The notes under the pieces were generated by a model that did no database searches, was not told the origin of the DNA, and saw only the letters and a program-made list of their open reading frames with translations. Shown one piece after another: positions 61,203 to 64,000 of a stretch of DNA of 64,000 nt. The stretch is taken from NCBI GenBank assembly GCA_033549065.1, contig JAWSUE010000004.1, forward strand, positions 62,001 through 126,000, read 5' to 3'. Source of the stretch: Bacillota bacterium (GTDB lineage: Bacteria > Bacillota > Dethiobacteria > DTU022). The stretch's first letter is position 1; every line of letters starts with the position of its first letter. A program made the position numbers and the translations under genes.

Positions 61203-61946
61203 TCATAAGCTATTTCTAAAATTATAGGCTATTACAGCACCGAAGACTTCCGCTCCGCTTTTGCGCAAAGTCCGTGCTGCTTCATTCATTGTTGATCCTG
61301 TAGAATAAATATCGTCAATCAATAATACTTTTTTCCCTTTACACGATTGGTCAATACATTCAAAGGCTCCCCTGACATTACTCCGTCTTTCATAACGGGT
61401 TATCGTCGTTTGTGATACAGTATCTTTAAGCCTGGACAAAAGAGGAATGCATGGTGTATTTAACGCTTTTGCAGCATAACCTGCAATGAGTGCACTCTGG
61501 TTAAAACCTCTGTCTTTTTCCCGGCGATGATGTAATGGTACCGGAGCTAAGAAATCAGCTCTCATGAAATTCTTTTTTAAGAGCTCATAGCCTAACAGGT
61601 TGCCCAGGGGGCGAGCAAGGTGCTTTTTCTTTTTATATTTTAGATCGTGCAGGAGCAAGCGCCATTTGCCCTCATACCCGGACAAAGCAAAAAGCTTTTT
61701 TATCGATTCAGCGGGTGAACCACATTTACATTGCTTTACTCCCAGATCAATACTTTCACATACCGGACAGATTATACCAAGAGAACTGTATGATTTGCGG
61801 CAGGAATGACAAAAGGGCTGCCATTCTTCAGATGGACTTATTGCATGGCAGAAGAGACATCTTTCCGGAAATATTAATTCAAGAAGTTTTTCAGTCCATT
61901 TTTTCTTCAGGCTGTTATGTTCGGAAGAGTTATTCAAACAGGGCAC
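61203..61946 (-). CDS. comFC: ComF-family phosphoribosyltransferase-like protein (ComFC)
   Basis: 247 residues. An N-terminal zinc ribbon has four CxxC-type pairs (CLFC, CHSC, CPVC, CKC). The PRTase-like domain carries the PRPP loop VLLIDDIYSTGSTMNEAA and AGYAAKALN-type helices. ComFC is needed for uptake or handling of transforming DNA in Bacillus and others. The GTG start overlaps the recD2 stop by 1 bp (TAGTG); AGGAG is 10 nt upstream. Confidence 0.93.
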   Translation of the reverse strand: MPCLNNSSEHNSLKKKWTEKLLELIFPERCLFCHAISPSEEWQPFCHSCRKSYSSLGIICPVCESIDLGVKQCKCGSPAESIKKLFALSGYEGKWRLLLHDLKYKKKKHLARPLGNLLGYELLKKNFMRADFLAPVPLHHRREKDRGFNQSALIAGYAAKALNTPCIPLLSRLKDTVSQTTITRYERRSNVRGAFECIDQSCKGKKVLLIDDIYSTGSTMNEAARTLRKSGAEVFGAVIAYNFRNSL

Positions 61947-64000
61947 TATTCAAAATCTCCTGACCGAAGCCTGCCGTCAAGATTACTGTAACGTTCTTCT
62001 GCACGATTATTGCGAACTGCGATGGCAAGAGCTTTCCTGCTGCCAACCAGGACAGCAAGTTTCCTGGCCCGTGTAATCCCGGTGTAAAGAAGGTTACGCT
62101 GAAGAAGCATGTAATGCTGAGTTAATACCGGCATTATTATTACCGGATATTCACTGCCCTGACTCTTATGCACCGATACAGCGTAAGAAAGAACTAACTC
62201 ATCCAACTCTGTAAAGTCATAAATCACCGGTTTGGGCTGTAATAGATCTTTGAAGGTTACTACAAGCTCCCCTTCCTCGTTATCAATAGCCGTAATCAGA
62301 CCGATATCTCCATTATAGATCTCTTTTTGATAGTTATTGCGTATCTGCATTACCTTATCACCCAATCTGAATACGGTTCCTTTACTGCTTGTCTCAATTT
62401 TCCTTCTATCGCGTGGATTGAGCGCTTCCTGTAACAAAATATTCAGGTGGTCAACTCCGGCCGCCGTTTTGCGCATTGGTGTCAAAACCTGAATATCTAA
62501 AAGAGGATCATATGGTCCGTAATTGGGTAATCTTTCCCGGCACAATTGTACTACCAGCCGGGCAGCATGTTCGGGATCTTCTTCATGAATAAAAAAGAAA
62601 TCTTTATTTTTTTTATTAAGGTAAGGCATTTCACCGCGATTGACCCGGTGAGCATTAATGATAATCATGCTTTCCCGGGCTTGTCTGAAAATATGCCCCA
62701 ACCGGAAGCACGGGATATTTCCGGCACTGATCAAATCCCTGAGAACATTTCCTGCCCCGACTGCAGGCAGCTGGTCAATATCACCGACCATGATTAACCT
62801 GCATCCGGATGGGATCGCTTTGAGCAGATTGTACATGAGCATTAAATCAACCATTGAAGCCTCATCCACGATTAAAACCTGGGCATCGATCGGGTTTTTT
62901 TCATTACGCATGAACCGGAAGCCTTCTCCTTCATGATAGTTATATTCAAGCATCCGGTGGATGGTAAAAGCTTCTTCGCCGGTAGCCTCCGTAACTCGTT
63001 TTGCGGCCCGTCCCGTAGGCGCAGCAAGTAGTACTTTTTGGCGCATTAACTGGAATATTGTGAGTAAGGCCTTGATTGTTGTTGTTTTTCCGGTTCCCGG
63101 TCCCCCGGTAACGATTAAAACCCCGTTCTGAAGAGCCTCTTCCAGCACCTGCAGCTGTTCAGCAGTCAAATGGGAGCAATCATGCTTGATCGAACCTACG
63201 GCGTGGGCAGCCTCTATCGACGAATAGTGACGGGCTGTACTGCGAATTTTTATAAGTAGTCTGGCCGATCCCTGCTCGGCCTGGTAAAACGGGGCATAAT
63301 AAATTGCTTCATCAGAATCCTTTATTTCACTGAAAAGCCTCTTCTGTTCAACCATTGAGCGAAGCTGTGTATCAATAAAAGATTCATTTAATACTTGACC
63401 GGTAATATCCAGCAGATCATGAATTCTCTCGATCAGGAGCGTTCGAGGTAGAAAAACATGGCCCTGTTCAGCAGCTCTGCTCAGCGTGTAGGTAATCGAA
63501 GCCTGCACTCTTTCAGGTGAATCTTCAGGCATACCTAACTGGCGGGCAATTTTATCTGCTGTTTTAAACCCGATACCAAATATATCTTCAGCCATGCGGT
63601 AAGGATTTTCCCGGACCTGCCGAATTGTGTGGGAACCGTAACGGCGGTACAACCTCATTGCCTGACCGACGCTGACCCCATACCCCTGTAAAAAGACCAA
63701 TACATTCTGTACATCTTTATACTGTTGATAGCTCTCGATTATAGATGCAGCTTTGACTGCACCGATACCTTCAATTTCCTGCAGGCGGTATGGTTCATTT
63801 TCCAGTACATCGAGAGTGGAAAGGCCAAATGATTTGACAATTTTATCTGCAGTAACCGGACCAATCCCCTTAATCAACCCCGATGAAAGATATCGTTTCA
63901 GCCCTTCTTCGGTAGCCGGGAGCAGTCTTTCCCACTTGTCCACTGATAGCTGTTTGCCATAACGGCTATGGATTTGCCACTGGCCGCAGACTGCCAGGCT
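61946..64000 (-). CDS. recD2: RecD2-type helicase (cut by window edge)
   Basis: At least 684 residues; the 5' end is beyond the right edge. The frame enters from the edge with an OB-like start (YGKQLSVDKWERLLPAT, GLIKGIGPVTADKI). Then come helix-hairpin-helix repeats, the helicase core with Walker A VTGGPGTGKTTTIKALL and LIVDEASMVDLML, and the C-terminal YAVSVHKSQGSEYPVIIM motif. RecD2 is a 5'-to-3' helicase used in DNA repair outside RecBCD. It overlaps comFC by 1 bp, which suggests coupling to competence or recombination. Confidence 0.95.
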   Translation of the reverse strand, partial: SLAVCGQWQIHSRYGKQLSVDKWERLLPATEEGLKRYLSSGLIKGIGPVTADKIVKSFGLSTLDVLENEPYRLQEIEGIGAVKAASIIESYQQYKDVQNVLVFLQGYGVSVGQAMRLYRRYGSHTIRQVRENPYRMAEDIFGIGFKTADKIARQLGMPEDSPERVQASITYTLSRAAEQGHVFLPRTLLIERIHDLLDITGQVLNESFIDTQLRSMVEQKRLFSEIKDSDEAIYYAPFYQAEQGSARLLIKIRSTARHYSSIEAAHAVGSIKHDCSHLTAEQLQVLEEALQNGVLIVTGGPGTGKTTTIKALLTIFQLMRQKVLLAAPTGRAAKRVTEATGEEAFTIHRMLEYNYHEGEGFRFMRNEKNPIDAQVLIVDEASMVDLMLMYNLLKAIPSGCRLIMVGDIDQLPAVGAGNVLRDLISAGNIPCFRLGHIFRQARESMIIINAHRVNRGEMPYLNKKNKDFFFIHEEDPEHAARLVVQLCRERLPNYGPYDPLLDIQVLTPMRKTAAGVDHLNILLQEALNPRDRRKIETSSKGTVFRLGDKVMQIRNNYQKEIYNGDIGLITAIDNEEGELVVTFKDLLQPKPVIYDFTELDELVLSYAVSVHKSQGSEYPVIIMPVLTQHYMLLQRNLLYTGITRARKLAVLVGSRKALAIAVRNNRAEERYSNLDGRLRSGDFE

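Overview
The window looks like chromosomal DNA of a low-to-mid GC Firmicute, most probably an anaerobic member of the Clostridia. The grounds are strong GGAGG-type ribosome binding sites, frequent TTG and GTG starts, and lipoproteins with lipoboxes but no outer-membrane genes. The gene order secA-prfB-ftsEX-ctp-minJ-uvrBA and rapZ-whiA-rpoN-pgk-tpiA-gpmI-eno-secG-rnr-smpB-ssrA is also typical of Firmicutes. A UGA-encoded selenocysteine in MsrA implies that the cell has selenocysteine machinery outside this window. Both edges cut genes: transketolase on the left, a RecD2-type helicase on the right.

Region 1 (1-14.2 kb) is mostly envelope and transport. It holds a transketolase fragment, lipoproteins, a tandem pair of SLC13-type carriers with RCK_C domains, a DUF4097 lipoprotein, an EamA exporter and a convergent MATE exporter. 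A CrtI-like FAD oxidoreductase with an amidohydrolase, small membrane proteins and a NarL/LuxR-type two-component system follow. Region 2 (14.2-18.5 kb) runs on the plus strand. A sigma-A promoter and a cyclic-di-GMP-I riboswitch with an intrinsic terminator precede a large secreted matrixin-like metalloprotease with three InlB-like repeats and a dockerin; a polysaccharide deacetylase lipoprotein follows.

Region 3 (18.5-28.4 kb) is accessory. It has tRNA-Val(CAC), an acyl-CoA synthetase, a lipoprotein MsrA whose catalytic residue is an in-frame UGA, a beta-helix lipoprotein, tRNA-Ala(CGC), a PerR-like regulator with katG, and a decayed CrtI-like gene. The decayed gene is interrupted by a RAYT-type transposase element with 16-bp terminal inverted repeats; a 125-bp element with the same ends lies beside it.

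Region 4 (28.4-64 kb) is a long minus-strand housekeeping block. Read in the direction of transcription it covers recD2, comFC, hpf, an uncharacterised 373-residue protein, secA, prfB (programmed +1 frameshift), a YitT protein, ftsE, ftsX, an EnvC-like M23 protein, a Ctp protease, a MinJ-like PDZ protein, a GDT1-type transporter, uvrB, uvrA, uvrC, rapZ, whiA, rpoN, pgk, tpiA, gpmI, eno, secG, rnr, a nitroreductase, smpB and ssrA. Genes often found in this block in relatives (yvcK between rapZ and whiA; cggR and gap between rpoN and pgk) are absent here.

The observations most worth following are the selenocysteine MsrA lipoprotein, the c-di-GMP-controlled metalloprotease-dockerin protein, and a full-consensus sigma-54 promoter in the rpoN-whiA gap that points antisense into whiA. 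No CRISPR array, prophage or wholly new multi-gene system was seen.
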